From an uncultured Gammaproteobacteria bacterium (GTDB lineage Bacteria > Pseudomonadota > Gammaproteobacteria > Steroidobacterales > GCA-2729495), in NCBI GenBank assembly GCA_937921935.1, contig CAKZWQ010000016.1, forward strand, positions 57,399-121,398: 64,000 bases of DNA, written 5' to 3'. Shown one piece after another: positions 43,577-51,728 of the stretch (the stretch's first letter is position 1; every line of letters starts with the position of its first letter). The position numbers were made by a program, and so were the translations under genes. Below the pieces are notes generated by a model. It worked only from the letters and a program-made list of their open reading frames with translations, was not told the origin of the DNA and made no database searches.

Positions 43577-44110
43577 ATGAATGTTGATAAGCAGTTAGCA
43601 AAACGGGCCCGTGATCGGGCAGAGCGCCTGGGCCAGCAGCTCGACCGGCTGGATGGCCGGCCAATGGGCCCGGGCGCAAAGCTGGCGCAAATCAGCACGC
43701 AGGCAGCAGCCTTGCAGGCAGCTCTTGCATCCCTGCCCGAGGAACTGGCCGCCGGTCTCATGTCTGCAGAACTGGGCTTTATGCCGGGTAAGGCGGCCAC
43801 GGCGGCCTTGCCCGGGCATGGCAGTGACTGGCAGGGCCGCCTGCGCCGGCTCGGTCAGGGTGCTGACGCAGTGCAGGAATGGCTCGGGCCCGACGGCACT
43901 GCAGCGTATCGGGCGTTTCTGATCCGCGGCTACCTGCGGGGCTTTGCGCACATGTGGCGCGAGGCGACCCAGACCGACGCGGATCCTGCGGCGGGTAGCG
44001 AGTTTTTCGACTTCGCCGCCGGCTGGCTTAGTCATGCCGGCGTTACAGATGATCCGGCCCCCCTGCTCAGCGCTGCACTGGCATCGGATTGGCGTATCGG
44101 CAGTGCCTGA
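43577..44110 (+). CDS. Unrecognised soluble protein before a metallophosphatase
   Basis: I do not recognise this 177-residue product. It is soluble, alanine- and leucine-rich and mainly helical: a charged coiled-coil start (KQLAKRARDRAERLGQQLDRL, residues 5-25), a middle rich in Q and A, and a C-terminal part with FLIRGYLRGFAHMWREA near 115-131 and FFDFAAGWLSHAG near 143-155. The last eight bases overlap the GTG start of the metallophosphoesterase gene, so the two are translated together and may act together. It is divergent from the tetR operon. Confidence 0.7.
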   Translation: MNVDKQLAKRARDRAERLGQQLDRLDGRPMGPGAKLAQISTQAAALQAALASLPEELAAGLMSAELGFMPGKAATAALPGHGSDWQGRLRRLGQGADAVQEWLGPDGTAAYRAFLIRGYLRGFAHMWREATQTDADPAAGSEFFDFAAGWLSHAGVTDDPAPLLSAALASDWRIGSA

Positions 44111-45158
44111 TGGGCTGATCGGCAAGCTGGCACCGGGGCCGCTGGATATTATCGGCGATGTCCATGGGGAAATTGAGGCCCTCGAGTCGCTCCTCCGGGT
44201 TCTGGGTTATGCGCCTGATGGCAGTCATCCCCGGCAACGCCGACTGGTCTTCGTGGGTGACCTGGTGGATCGCGGGCCCGATAGTCCGGCCGTGCTTCGC
44301 CGGGTGCAGGGCCTGGTTGCCGCTGGTCGGGCGCAGTGCCTGTTAGGGAACCATGAACTGAATCTGCTGCGGGATGTGGAGAAACACGGTAATTCCTGGT
44401 GGGTCTCTCCTGATAAGCCCATGGAGCATCCGGCCGCGCGTATCGGCGCGGCAGACAAGCATGCCTTGCACGGATTTCTCGCGACCTTGCCCCTTGCCCT
44501 GGAAAGAGAGGATCTGCGTGTGGTCCACGCTTGCTGGGATTCGGCAGCCGTGGCTGCCGCCAGGGCAGTGGCCCCGGGCCAGGATGCATTGTCTTTTTAT
44601 CTGGCCGCGGTGGATCAACTGCGCGAGCGCTGGCAGCAAGGCGGCATCTGGGAACGTTATATCGCCGAATGGCGGCAGCATGCCCGGCACCTGACCGATC
44701 CGGACTGGCAGCCCGTCTTGCTCGACGCCATGGCCACCGTGGACGCGGATAGCCAGATGGCGAATCCTGTCTCTGTGCTCACCTCAGGCGCCGAGCGGCG
44801 CGCCCCGGCGCCATTCTGGGCCGGTAATCGCTGGCGCATGGTGGAGCGCGTGCGCTGGTGGAATGAATACGCGGACTCTGCACCGGTCATTGTGGGCCAC
44901 TACTGGCGGCGCTACAGCGAAGCCGGTAAGGCCATGATGGACAAGCATGGTCCCGATCTTTTTGACGGGGTTGCGCCCCATCACTGGATGGGCGCACGCC
45001 AGAACGTTTATTGCGTCGATTTTTCCGTCGGCGGTCGCTATGTGGAACGTGCTGCCGGCGTGCCGGCTTTTCATTGTCGGCTGGCTGCCTTCCGCGTCCC
45101 GGAGTGGACGGTGATGCATGATGACGGCGAAACCTGGGACATCGGTCCGCCCGGCTGA
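44103..45158 (+). CDS. Calcineurin-type metallophosphoesterase (PrpE-like)
   Basis: The 351-residue product has the dinuclear metallophosphatase motifs in order: GDVHGE near 17-22, GDLVDRGPDSP near 51-61, GNHELN near 82-87, a His in VVHACWD near 141-147 and VGHYW near 263-267. These motifs coordinate two metals and attack phosphate esters; the group includes Ser/Thr phosphatases and diadenosine tetraphosphatases. The start is the GTG at 44103, which overlaps the preceding gene; no ATG lies between the overlap and the first motif. The substrate is unknown. Confidence 0.87.
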   Translation: MPDGLIGKLAPGPLDIIGDVHGEIEALESLLRVLGYAPDGSHPRQRRLVFVGDLVDRGPDSPAVLRRVQGLVAAGRAQCLLGNHELNLLRDVEKHGNSWWVSPDKPMEHPAARIGAADKHALHGFLATLPLALEREDLRVVHACWDSAAVAAARAVAPGQDALSFYLAAVDQLRERWQQGGIWERYIAEWRQHARHLTDPDWQPVLLDAMATVDADSQMANPVSVLTSGAERRAPAPFWAGNRWRMVERVRWWNEYADSAPVIVGHYWRRYSEAGKAMMDKHGPDLFDGVAPHHWMGARQNVYCVDFSVGGRYVERAAGVPAFHCRLAAFRVPEWTVMHDDGETWDIGPPG

Positions 45159-45161
45159 AAC

Positions 45162-45878
45162 TCAGACCTGATCGGAGACGAAGGCGCCGCGCGTGCGCGC
45201 AAACCTCAGGGTCACGAACTCCACGCCGATTTGCCAGCCGTCAGCCACTTGCTGGCAATGCACTACCCGGCCGATGGCCTGCAAAAGCTCGCTGTCCAGC
45301 TTGATGAACTGATCGCGCCCCAGAGATTCCTTGCCCAGACAGCGCAGGCCCGTCAGGGACAGGCCCATCACCTTGGCGGGCGTGGGTTTGGGCTGCGGCC
45401 AGGTTTTCCAGTAACGCACGGACATGTCCGTGGGCATGCGTTCTACTGCCCGCAGCCAGGCCACATCACTGCGCGGATTGCGCAATCTGAGCAGGGGCTA
45501 CCGCACTCCCGGCAAAGCCGATCGGCCTCCACGTATTGCGCATGACCCTGATGGCAGAAGGGGCAAAGATGTTGTCCGCCGCTGCTGGCTGCGCGCTGCC
45601 GGCGCGCCGCTTCGGGATCTGGCTCCGGTGATTCCTGCGGGGGCGGCTTGGCAGCGGCTTACTCGCGCGCGGGCGAGGGCAGCTCGCTTGGCCGGGTCCG
45701 TCAACACGCCCTAAGCCTCGTTGATCAGCGCCGCCTCGCTATGGTCTCCGCCGAGATCCGGATGCATCTTCAGCCGCTGCATCAAGGTTCGATAGCTGGA
45801 CTTGATAACTTCCGTCGGGGCATCAGGCTGCACGTGCAGAATACGATAGTAGTTACGACGATTAGTGTCAGTCGTAGA
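45162..45878 (-). pseudogene. Decayed J-domain / zinc-ribbon / PilZ gene
   Basis: Read in three frames, the minus strand encodes one former protein. A J-domain comes first (NYYRILHVQPDAP, MHPDLGGD with the HPD motif, ALINEA-stop-GVLTDPAKRAA), then a linker, a zinc ribbon (CPFC...CREC, 16 residues between pairs), and a PilZ-like domain (VMGLSLTGLRCLG, GVEF). Lesions: TAG at 45711-45713 where homologues have Tyr in NEAY; a frame change and TAA near 45659-45675; and a further shift at the C-run 45494-45497, which needs one more C. No ATG, GTG or TTG precedes the J-domain in frame. The PilZ part (45162-45485, TTG start) could still be translated. Such J-domain/PilZ genes occur intact elsewhere as I remember them. 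Confidence 0.8.
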
Positions 45879-45985
45879 TCAGTTGTCAGTGGCGGCAGGC
45901 CGTATTGAGAGCCGCTGGCTGCCAGGGCCCAGCGCCTCCTGTCTCACGTTGTACTATGAGCTACTACCTGGAAGAGGAAAGGCAG

Positions 45986-46303
45986 ATGCGTATTGTATGC
46001 ATACTTATTGGGATTCTCATGCTCGGCACCTCTTTTGCTGGCGGTCATGATGACCGCGAGGAAAAAGACAATTATGGTCAGCAACGTTCTGCGGAACAGA
46101 AGCAGATCAATGAACAGAGGCGCGAGCAACAGCGCGCCAGCAAGGCCGGCAAGCAGAAGTCTGAGACGCAGCGTGCTGAGCGGACCGAGGAGGCTGAAGG
46201 TCGCAATCGGGAGCGCAACGAAGATCAGGAAAAAGCTGAGCAGCCTAAAGCTGAGCAGGGTGAGGCCGGACGTGACAAAGCATGGAAAAAACCTGGTGGG
46301 TAG
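45986..46303 (+). CDS. Small secreted highly charged protein
   Basis: The 105-residue product has a signal peptide (MRIVCILIGILMLGTSFAGG, about 1-19). The mature part consists almost only of E, K, R, Q, D and A, probably a disordered or single-helix charged rod in the periplasm. I recognise no family. GAGGAAAGG precedes the ATG at 45986; longer starts at 45905 and 45956 add no sensible sequence. It stands between the broken J-domain gene and glutathione peroxidase, with no obvious operon partner. Confidence 0.65.
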   Translation: MRIVCILIGILMLGTSFAGGHDDREEKDNYGQQRSAEQKQINEQRREQQRASKAGKQKSETQRAERTEEAEGRNRERNEDQEKAEQPKAEQGEAGRDKAWKKPGG

Positions 46304-46356
46304 CCCGGCCGCAAGTGGCCTGCGGCTAAAGATTAACTAGCCTGGGAGAGAAGCGA

Positions 46357-46836
46357 ATGAGTGGATTGCAGGATATTGAAATCGCCGGCATCGACGGTGG
46401 CGAGAACCCTGTGCCTGGCCTGGCCGGCCAGGTTGTGCTGGTGGTGAATGTTGCCAGTCAATGTGGCTTGACCCCCCAGTACAGTGGGCTGCAGCAGCTC
46501 TACACCGAATTGGGTGACCAGGGTTTTGCCGTGCTGGGTTGTCCCTGTAACCAGTTCGGTGCCCAGGAGCCGGGCACCGACGAGGAGATCGTCGGCTTTT
46601 GCGAGACAAAATTCGGCGTCGAGTTTCCCCTGACCGAAAAGATCGAGGTCAACGGTCCGGGTCGTCATGGTCTTTACGCCTGGCTGACGGATGCCGCCAC
46701 GGGCTTCAGCGACGATATCGAATGGAATTTCGAAAAATTCCTGATAAATCGCGACGGGGAGGTGGTCAAGCGTTACCCGCCGGCCACGCCGCCCGATGAC
46801 AAGGTTTTATTGCAGGACATTGCCGACCTGCTCTGA
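46357..46836 (+). CDS. Glutathione peroxidase (Cys type)
   Basis: The 159-residue thiol peroxidase reduces hydroperoxides using glutathione or thioredoxin. The catalytic motifs are VNVASQCGLTPQYSGL near 29-44 with the peroxidatic Cys, CPCNQFGAQEPG near 61-72 with the catalytic Gln, and WNFEKFLINRDG near 128-139 with the Trp. Sec is replaced by Cys, as usual in bacteria. A GGAGAG site lies seven bases before the ATG. The CPCNQ has one more Cys than the common FPCNQ, which may act as resolving residue. Confidence 0.95.
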   Translation: MSGLQDIEIAGIDGGENPVPGLAGQVVLVVNVASQCGLTPQYSGLQQLYTELGDQGFAVLGCPCNQFGAQEPGTDEEIVGFCETKFGVEFPLTEKIEVNGPGRHGLYAWLTDAATGFSDDIEWNFEKFLINRDGEVVKRYPPATPPDDKVLLQDIADLL

Positions 46837-46845
46837 AGACTTGGC

Positions 46846-47334
46846 TCAGAGGGGTTCGTCGGCAGCCTGGCCCGAATGATAGGTCGTGTAGACGATCACG
46901 GGCACGCCCAGCTTGCCCAGGTGGTTTTTTAGTTCCGGTCGCACCAGGTCCCAGTCCAGGCCGCCAACGCCGGTGGCCAGGCGCGGCAGGGCAAGGCTGG
47001 CCAACTTTTCCTTGGCCACAAAAGTCTCAAGCGCTTTGAGGCAGTGGTTCAGGTGCGTCAGTGACGAGCGCCCCGGATGTCCGCCCTTGGTTTTCGGCGG
47101 ATCCTGGGTAAACAGGTTCACAATCCGCGTGCCGTCCGCACCCATCCACGCCCACAACTGCCCGGACTTGGGGTTGTGTACCTGGCAATAGTGGCGGAAG
47201 TCCTTGTACATGGCCGGCCAGCGCTCCCGTAGCGACAGGGCCAGGCCCTGGGCAAAATTGTCATTGGGGCCCACGCCGTGCGCGATGGCCTGCGCGCGGG
47301 TAAGCAGAATGTCGCCGGAAACTTCGTGCAGCAC
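46846..47334 (-). CDS. Macro-domain protein (ADP-ribose binding)
   Basis: The 162-residue product is a single macro domain: VSGDILLTRAQAIAHGVG near 5-22, the DNFAQGLALSLRERWP helix near 25-40 and LPRLATGVGGLDWDLV near 125-140 form the ADP-ribose pocket. It resembles the ALC1/TARG-like group that removes ADP-ribose from acidic residues. I chose the GTG at 47334 because AGGAG lies eight bases before it; the longer frame, open to 47520, overlaps the divergent TraB gene. The two starts are about 100 bases apart and share this gap. Confidence 0.85.
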   Translation of the reverse strand: MLHEVSGDILLTRAQAIAHGVGPNDNFAQGLALSLRERWPAMYKDFRHYCQVHNPKSGQLWAWMGADGTRIVNLFTQDPPKTKGGHPGRSSLTHLNHCLKALETFVAKEKLASLALPRLATGVGGLDWDLVRPELKNHLGKLGVPVIVYTTYHSGQAADEPL

Positions 47335-47436
47335 GGTGGATTCTCCTGAATTAGAGCCGCATTGGGCCATGACATGCGCCGAACTGGCTATCGTGGAATA
47401 TGCGGACTCGGCCCGGCTCAGGCAGAATGCGCGCCC

Positions 47437-48615
47437 ATGAATGAGGTCACTCCCATAGAGGCGAATGTCGATCTGCTGGAGGTGGACGGGCGTTCCGTCT
47501 ACCTGGTCGGCACCGCCCATGTCAGCAGCGCCAGCGCCGAGCTGGTGGATCGGGTTATTCGCGAGCAGCAGCCCGATACCGTCTGCGTAGAGCTTTGCGA
47601 CTCACGCTACGAGGCCCTGTCGAACCCGGAGCGCTGGAAGGAAACGGACCTGTTTTCCGTTATTCGCGACGGCCGCGCCTATGTATTGATGGCCCAGCTG
47701 GTGCTGTCAGCCTTCCAGCGCAAGCTGGCTGAGGAATTTCGCATTCGCCCGGGTGAGGAAATGCACCGGGCCCTGGCTGCGGCGCATGAAACCGGCGCCG
47801 AGGTGGCCCTGGTCGATCGTGAAATCCGCATCACCCTGAAACGCGCCTGGGCCAGCGCCGGCTTCGGCGCGACCCTGAAAATGATCTGGTCACTGGTGAT
47901 GTCCCTGTTCAACAGTGAAACGGTCAGCGCCGATGAAATCGAGAAGCTCAAAGGCAGCGACGAACTGACGGTCATGCTGGATGAATTTTCGGGTTCACTG
48001 CCCGGGGTGAAGACCGCGCTGATCGATGAACGCGATCAGTATCTGGCAGCCAAGATTCAGGCTGCTCCGGGACAGCGCCTGGTGGCCGTGGTCGGAGCAG
48101 GGCACGTGCCTGGCATCAAACGGCTATTCGGCACGGCTATCGATCTGGAAGCCCTCGACACTTTGCCGCCGCCCAAGCCCGTGTTCCGCATCATTGGCTG
48201 GGGGGTGCCCTTGCTGATCTTTGCCCTGGTCGCCGCCGGCTTTGCTTTTTCCGGTCGCGAAACCGGCGAGCAGATGATCATTGCCTGGGTGCTGGCGAAC
48301 GGCCTGGCGGCCGCTGCCGGGACTATCCTGGCCCTGGCGCACCCGTTGACGGTAATCACAGCTTTCGTGGCGGCGCCCCTGACTTCCCTGAATCCCACCA
48401 TCGCCGCCGGCTGGGTTTGCGGGCTGATGGAAGCCTGGTTGCGCAAGCCCCGCGTCCGGGACCTGGAGCACGTGGCCGAGGATGTGAGTTCCATGCGCGG
48501 CATTTGGCGCAATCGGGTGACTCGTGTGTTGCTGGTGGTGGTCCTGGCCAACCTGGGCAGTTCCCTGGGGACCCTGGTCGGTACCGGCTGGATCCTTAGT
48601 CTGTTTGGCCAGTAG
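47437..48615 (+). CDS. TraB/PrgY-family membrane protein
   Basis: The 392-residue product begins with a TraB domain (about 15-245): LVGTAHVSSASAELVDRVI near 26-44, VCVELCDSRYEAL near 54-66, REIRITLKRAW near 128-138 and VVGAGHVPGIKR near 219-230. The conserved GTAHVS and GAGHVPG carry the presumed metal-binding His. Four membrane helices follow (about 255-390). PrgY of enterococci lowers pheromone activity and eukaryotic TRABD has related sequence; the bacterial role outside pheromone plasmids is unknown. The ATG at 47437 is where similarity begins; the frame opens upstream at 47362. Confidence 0.88.
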   Translation: MNEVTPIEANVDLLEVDGRSVYLVGTAHVSSASAELVDRVIREQQPDTVCVELCDSRYEALSNPERWKETDLFSVIRDGRAYVLMAQLVLSAFQRKLAEEFRIRPGEEMHRALAAAHETGAEVALVDREIRITLKRAWASAGFGATLKMIWSLVMSLFNSETVSADEIEKLKGSDELTVMLDEFSGSLPGVKTALIDERDQYLAAKIQAAPGQRLVAVVGAGHVPGIKRLFGTAIDLEALDTLPPPKPVFRIIGWGVPLLIFALVAAGFAFSGRETGEQMIIAWVLANGLAAAAGTILALAHPLTVITAFVAAPLTSLNPTIAAGWVCGLMEAWLRKPRVRDLEHVAEDVSSMRGIWRNRVTRVLLVVVLANLGSSLGTLVGTGWILSLFGQ

Positions 48616-48628
48616 GGGTGGGTGACTG

Positions 48629-49264
48629 ATGGCCAGGCTGGAGATAGAAATTGTTTCCGACCCGGTTTGCCCGTGGTGCTATATCGGCAAACGGCGGCTG
48701 GAGCAGGCCTTGGCTCGACACCCGCAAACCCAGGTCGCTATTCGCTGGTCGCCCTTTCAGCTCAGTCCGGACATGCCGCCCGAAGGACGTGACCGGGCTG
48801 AACACTATGCCGCGATTTTCGGTGAGGATCGCGCGCGACTGATTCAGGAAAGCATGGTCGAAACGGCGCAGGGCGAAGGGCTTAAATTTGCTACCAAACC
48901 CGGCGCGCGTTCGCCGAACACCCTCGCTGCGCATGTGCTGATGTCCCTGGCTGAAGCCACCCCGGACGTCGATGCTTCAGCCCTGGCCGAAGTGCTGTTT
49001 CATGCCCACCACGCCGAAAGCGAAGACCTGGGAGACCCCGCCGTGCTGCTGCGCCTCGCCGCGGCCGTCGGTCTGGACGAAGAGATCGTTCAGTCTCATC
49101 TCAATGACCCGCAGGCATTTGAGCAGGTGCTCGCCCAAATCGATCAGGTGGCGGCCAGAGGCCTGAACGGCGTGCCGTCTTTCGTATTTAACGGTCGCTA
49201 TGCCGTATCAGGCGCTCAGCCCGTCGATGCGTTCGCCGATCTAATTGCCCGACTCAGCGTCTGA
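48629..49264 (+). CDS. FrnE-like DsbA-family oxidoreductase
   Basis: The 211-residue cytosolic protein has a thioredoxin fold with a DsbA-type helical insert. The redox motif is SDPVCPWCYIGKRRLE near 9-24, and the cis-Pro loop GLNGVPSFVFNGRYAVSGAQP ends near 200. The group includes FrnE and 2-hydroxychromene-2-carboxylate isomerases; CPWC argues for a dithiol enzyme. It lies 13 bases after the TraB gene. The stop overlaps that of the converging lipoprotein gene by 24 bases. Confidence 0.9.
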   Translation: MARLEIEIVSDPVCPWCYIGKRRLEQALARHPQTQVAIRWSPFQLSPDMPPEGRDRAEHYAAIFGEDRARLIQESMVETAQGEGLKFATKPGARSPNTLAAHVLMSLAEATPDVDASALAEVLFHAHHAESEDLGDPAVLLRLAAAVGLDEEIVQSHLNDPQAFEQVLAQIDQVAARGLNGVPSFVFNGRYAVSGAQPVDAFADLIARLSV

Positions 49265-49990
49265 GGTCGGCCGGGTCATCCCGCCGTCATCCGAGGTATC
49301 GACCAGTCGCCCGAGGCTAACGTCGGGGTTCGCGGTACCGGCCAGCAAGGCTTCATAGAACGAGGGCGCTACGAAGTGGCAGTAGTGAATGCCCCGAAAG
49401 CGTGGCGGTGCCCGGCTGAAACGCTCATCAGTGAAATCGACCTGAAAGCCCTTGGCCTTCACATGCAGCGCGCCGGCTGCGTCGACCCAGGTCGGAGCAT
49501 AGGGGGCGAGCCAGTCAGGCCCGGTCATGCCGGGTTCGTCTTCGTTGCTGACGGTCTCCACCGGCTCGAACACCACCTCGCGAAAAACCGGTTGCCGATT
49601 TAAACGACTGACGCGTTCGAACACGGCCTGGTTCATGTCCTGGCAGGCGCCGTCGGGTCCGGCTGTGTCGTTACCAAAAGTCAGATTCAGGTGATCAGCA
49701 CTCTTGAGTTTGCACGACACGCCGACGGGCGCACCGTCGGCATCCCGCCAGACGTATTGCTGAATGGTCGGGCCCTCGATCACCGCCTTGGATTTCACAA
49801 AGGCGTCGAAGTCGTCATGCACGACCAGTTTCACCGGGTAATCGGTTCGTGTGACCACGCGCTGCGCGTCCAGGCAGTAGGTCTCCAGCTCGGGCACTGC
49901 CGTTAGCCCGAACTCATCGCTGCTGCCGCAGGCGGCCAGGCCCAGGACCAGGCCCAGGACCAGGCCAGGGGATAAACTAGGCCGCAGCAT
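49241..49990 (-). CDS. Unrecognised lipoprotein
   Basis: The 249-residue product has a lipoprotein signal with the hydrophobic run GLVLGLVLGLAACGSS (Cys at about 21), encoded by a short tandem DNA repeat. The mature part is soluble and contains several scattered cysteines (ETYCLD, VSCKL, DGACQD, IHYCHF), perhaps disulfide-bonded. The central segment FREVVFEPVETVSNEDEPG is unlike any family I know. I chose the ATG at 49990; the frame is open to 50050. Its start overlaps the end of the redoxin gene by 14 bases, so the two are coupled. Confidence 0.7.
   Translation of the reverse strand: MLRPSLSPGLVLGLVLGLAACGSSDEFGLTAVPELETYCLDAQRVVTRTDYPVKLVVHDDFDAFVKSKAVIEGPTIQQYVWRDADGAPVGVSCKLKSADHLNLTFGNDTAGPDGACQDMNQAVFERVSRLNRQPVFREVVFEPVETVSNEDEPGMTGPDWLAPYAPTWVDAAGALHVKAKGFQVDFTDERFSRAPPRFRGIHYCHFVAPSFYEALLAGTANPDVSLGRLVDTSDDGGMTRPTSDAESGN
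49937..49964. repeat. 12-base tandem repeat in a signal-peptide coding region
   Basis: GGCCCAGGACCA occurs twice in a row (49937-49948 and 49949-49960), and a third unit begins (GGCC). On the coding strand it gives the repeated GLVL of the lipoprotein signal. Confidence 0.85.
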
Positions 49991-50546
49991 TTTCAGCCCG
50001 CCATTTGATATTGCAACCAATACTGGGTTTTTGCTCCGTGGCCAGGGCATCCCCCCTTAGCAAGGCATCCACGGCAGTGCGCAGATCAGTGCCTGTGACT
50101 GAAATATTGTTGCCAGGCCGGCTGTCGTCAAACTGACCCCGGTACACCAGTTTGCGGCTGGCATCGTAAAGAAAGAAATCAGGCGTGCAGGCGGCTGCAT
50201 AGGCGCGGGCCACCGTCTGAGTCTCGTCATACAAATAGGGAAAGCAGTAATCGAATTCCTCGGCCACCACCTGCATATGGACCGGTGAATCCCCAGGGCT
50301 TTTTGCTACGTCATTGGCGTTGATCGCAACGACGGCCAGGCCCTGGTCCTTGTAGTCATGGGCAAAATCGCTGAAGCCCTGCTGCAGATGCTTCACGAAG
50401 GGGCAATGGTTGCACCAGAAGGCCACCAGCAGGGCCGGGCTGGCAGCCAGATCACTCAGGCTGACCAGGTGGCCAGTTGTATCAGGCAACCGGAAGTCCG
50501 GGGCCTGCAGGCCCAGGGCCGGCATGTTGGAAGGGGTCAGGGCCAT
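49977..50546 (-). CDS. Thioredoxin-like redoxin (AhpC/TSA-type fold)
   Basis: The 189-residue product has a peroxiredoxin-like thioredoxin fold with the redox motif FWCNHCPFVKHLQQGF near 43-58. ALGLQAPDFRLPDTTGHLVSL near 9-29 is the usual redoxin start, and VYRGQFDDSRPGN near 135-147 is characteristic of this uncharacterised group. It has no signal peptide, so it is cytosolic. CNHC suggests a dithiol reductase rather than a peroxidase. I chose the ATG at 50546; a GTG one codon upstream is possible. The end overlaps the lipoprotein gene by 14 bases. Confidence 0.88.
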   Translation of the reverse strand: MALTPSNMPALGLQAPDFRLPDTTGHLVSLSDLAASPALLVAFWCNHCPFVKHLQQGFSDFAHDYKDQGLAVVAINANDVAKSPGDSPVHMQVVAEEFDYCFPYLYDETQTVARAYAAACTPDFFLYDASRKLVYRGQFDDSRPGNNISVTGTDLRTAVDALLRGDALATEQKPSIGCNIKWRAENAAA

Positions 50547-50640
50547 CACTTATTTCCGCTGCGGGGACGCGCTACCCTAACTCACGCGCCGCCGGCCGGG
50601 CCAGCGGGATTTTTTTGTCGTCGCCGGGGTCAGACTGACT

Positions 50641-51111
50641 ATGTGGAAGTTATTTTTCTGCTTGCTCGTCTGCAGTGGCATTGCCTTTGCTGACGAGGCA
50701 GACGACCAGATGCCCCAGCGGCCTGGCACCCGAGACTGCATCAGTCTGGCAGGTCTGGACCGTACCCGGGTAGTCAACGACGACACCATCCTGTTCTATA
50801 TGAAGGGCAACCTTGTGTACTCCAATACGCTGCCCAGGACCTGTCGTGGCCTGAAGCGCACCGATGCCCTGAGCTACAAGACTTCCCTGAGTAGTCTATG
50901 TAACGTCGATGTCATCAGCGGCCTGCGCCGGAGTGCCGGCAGTTTTTACCCGGCCGTGCGCTGCGGCCTGGGTATGTTTGTTCCCATCGAAGAGGACGAA
51001 GTCGCCCTGTTGCTGGCCGAACCCGAACTCAAGCCGGAACCCGGATTGGCCGATCCCGAAATCGAAGCCCCGTCAGAGGGCGCAACTGAGGCAGATGTCG
51101 GGTCCGACTGA
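50641..51111 (+). CDS. DUF6491-like secreted protein
   Basis: The 156-residue product has a signal peptide (about 1-17). The mature part shows the pattern of DUF6491: RDCISLAGLDRTRVVNDDTILFYMKG near 31-56, NTLPRTCRGL near 62-71, and a Cys pair near 87 and 108. The acidic tail (about 116-156) is low-complexity with E, P and A. Function is unknown. The gene converges on the NTF2-like gene, with three bases between the stops. Confidence 0.75.
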   Translation: MWKLFFCLLVCSGIAFADEADDQMPQRPGTRDCISLAGLDRTRVVNDDTILFYMKGNLVYSNTLPRTCRGLKRTDALSYKTSLSSLCNVDVISGLRRSAGSFYPAVRCGLGMFVPIEEDEVALLLAEPELKPEPGLADPEIEAPSEGATEADVGSD

Positions 51112-51114
51112 GGC

Positions 51115-51699
51115 TTATTCAGCTTCTTTCTGTGCTTCCAGATAGTCTTCAAACTCGGCCGGGACTTTGTCCTGCAGCATGCGGCGCACCATGGTCAGGG
51201 GTGCCATGGGCGCTTCGGCGTAGGCCACCAGTTTCCACTCGCCGTCTTTGCGCCGCAGAACTGCCATGACCCGATCCCAGCTGGACATAGCGGGTTGCCG
51301 GCGTACCTTCAGGTCAAAACGCAGGTGATAGGTGGCGACCGCCAGGTCGTCTGCCAGGTAACTGGCCCGCACATCGGTGTACTCGTTAAAGATTCCGTCC
51401 AGGATTTTGACGCCGGGAACCGGATTGAAGTACTTATCAATGCGGTCCCAGCCATGCATGGGTGGGTCAACTTCTTCAGCCATATAGATGGCGCCGCCGA
51501 AATCGCGATCCCACATGGATAGCAAGGTCTCGTAGTCCTGGTTGTTGTAGACCGCGGCATACTCATCCAGGAAAGCCTGAATCTCTGCAGACAGCCCCTG
51601 ATCATAGCGTTCCGGTACCTTGGAGAAATTATCGTGGGCCCCGGCCATTACCTGAGCCGTAGCAAATAGACCGATTAGCATCAGCAGAAAGAGGCGCAT
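51115..51699 (-). CDS. Secreted NTF2/SnoaL-like protein
   Basis: The 194-residue product has a signal peptide (about 1-20), then an NTF2-like cone (about 35-175): FLDEYAAVYNNQDYETLLSMWDRDF near 43-67, GWDRIDKYFNP near 83-93 and SWDRVMAVLRRKDGEWKLVAYAEAP near 140-164. SnoaL-like proteins bind small hydrophobic molecules and some are isomerases or hydratases. It is the last gene of the run 53838-51115 on the minus strand, after the MFS gene (29 bases), which points to a joint role in transport or conversion of a small molecule. Confidence 0.8.
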   Translation of the reverse strand: MRLFLLMLIGLFATAQVMAGAHDNFSKVPERYDQGLSAEIQAFLDEYAAVYNNQDYETLLSMWDRDFGGAIYMAEEVDPPMHGWDRIDKYFNPVPGVKILDGIFNEYTDVRASYLADDLAVATYHLRFDLKVRRQPAMSSWDRVMAVLRRKDGEWKLVAYAEAPMAPLTMVRRMLQDKVPAEFEDYLEAQKEAE

Positions 51700-51728
51700 G
51701 AGTATCTCCTTTTTGTTGTGATCAGACT

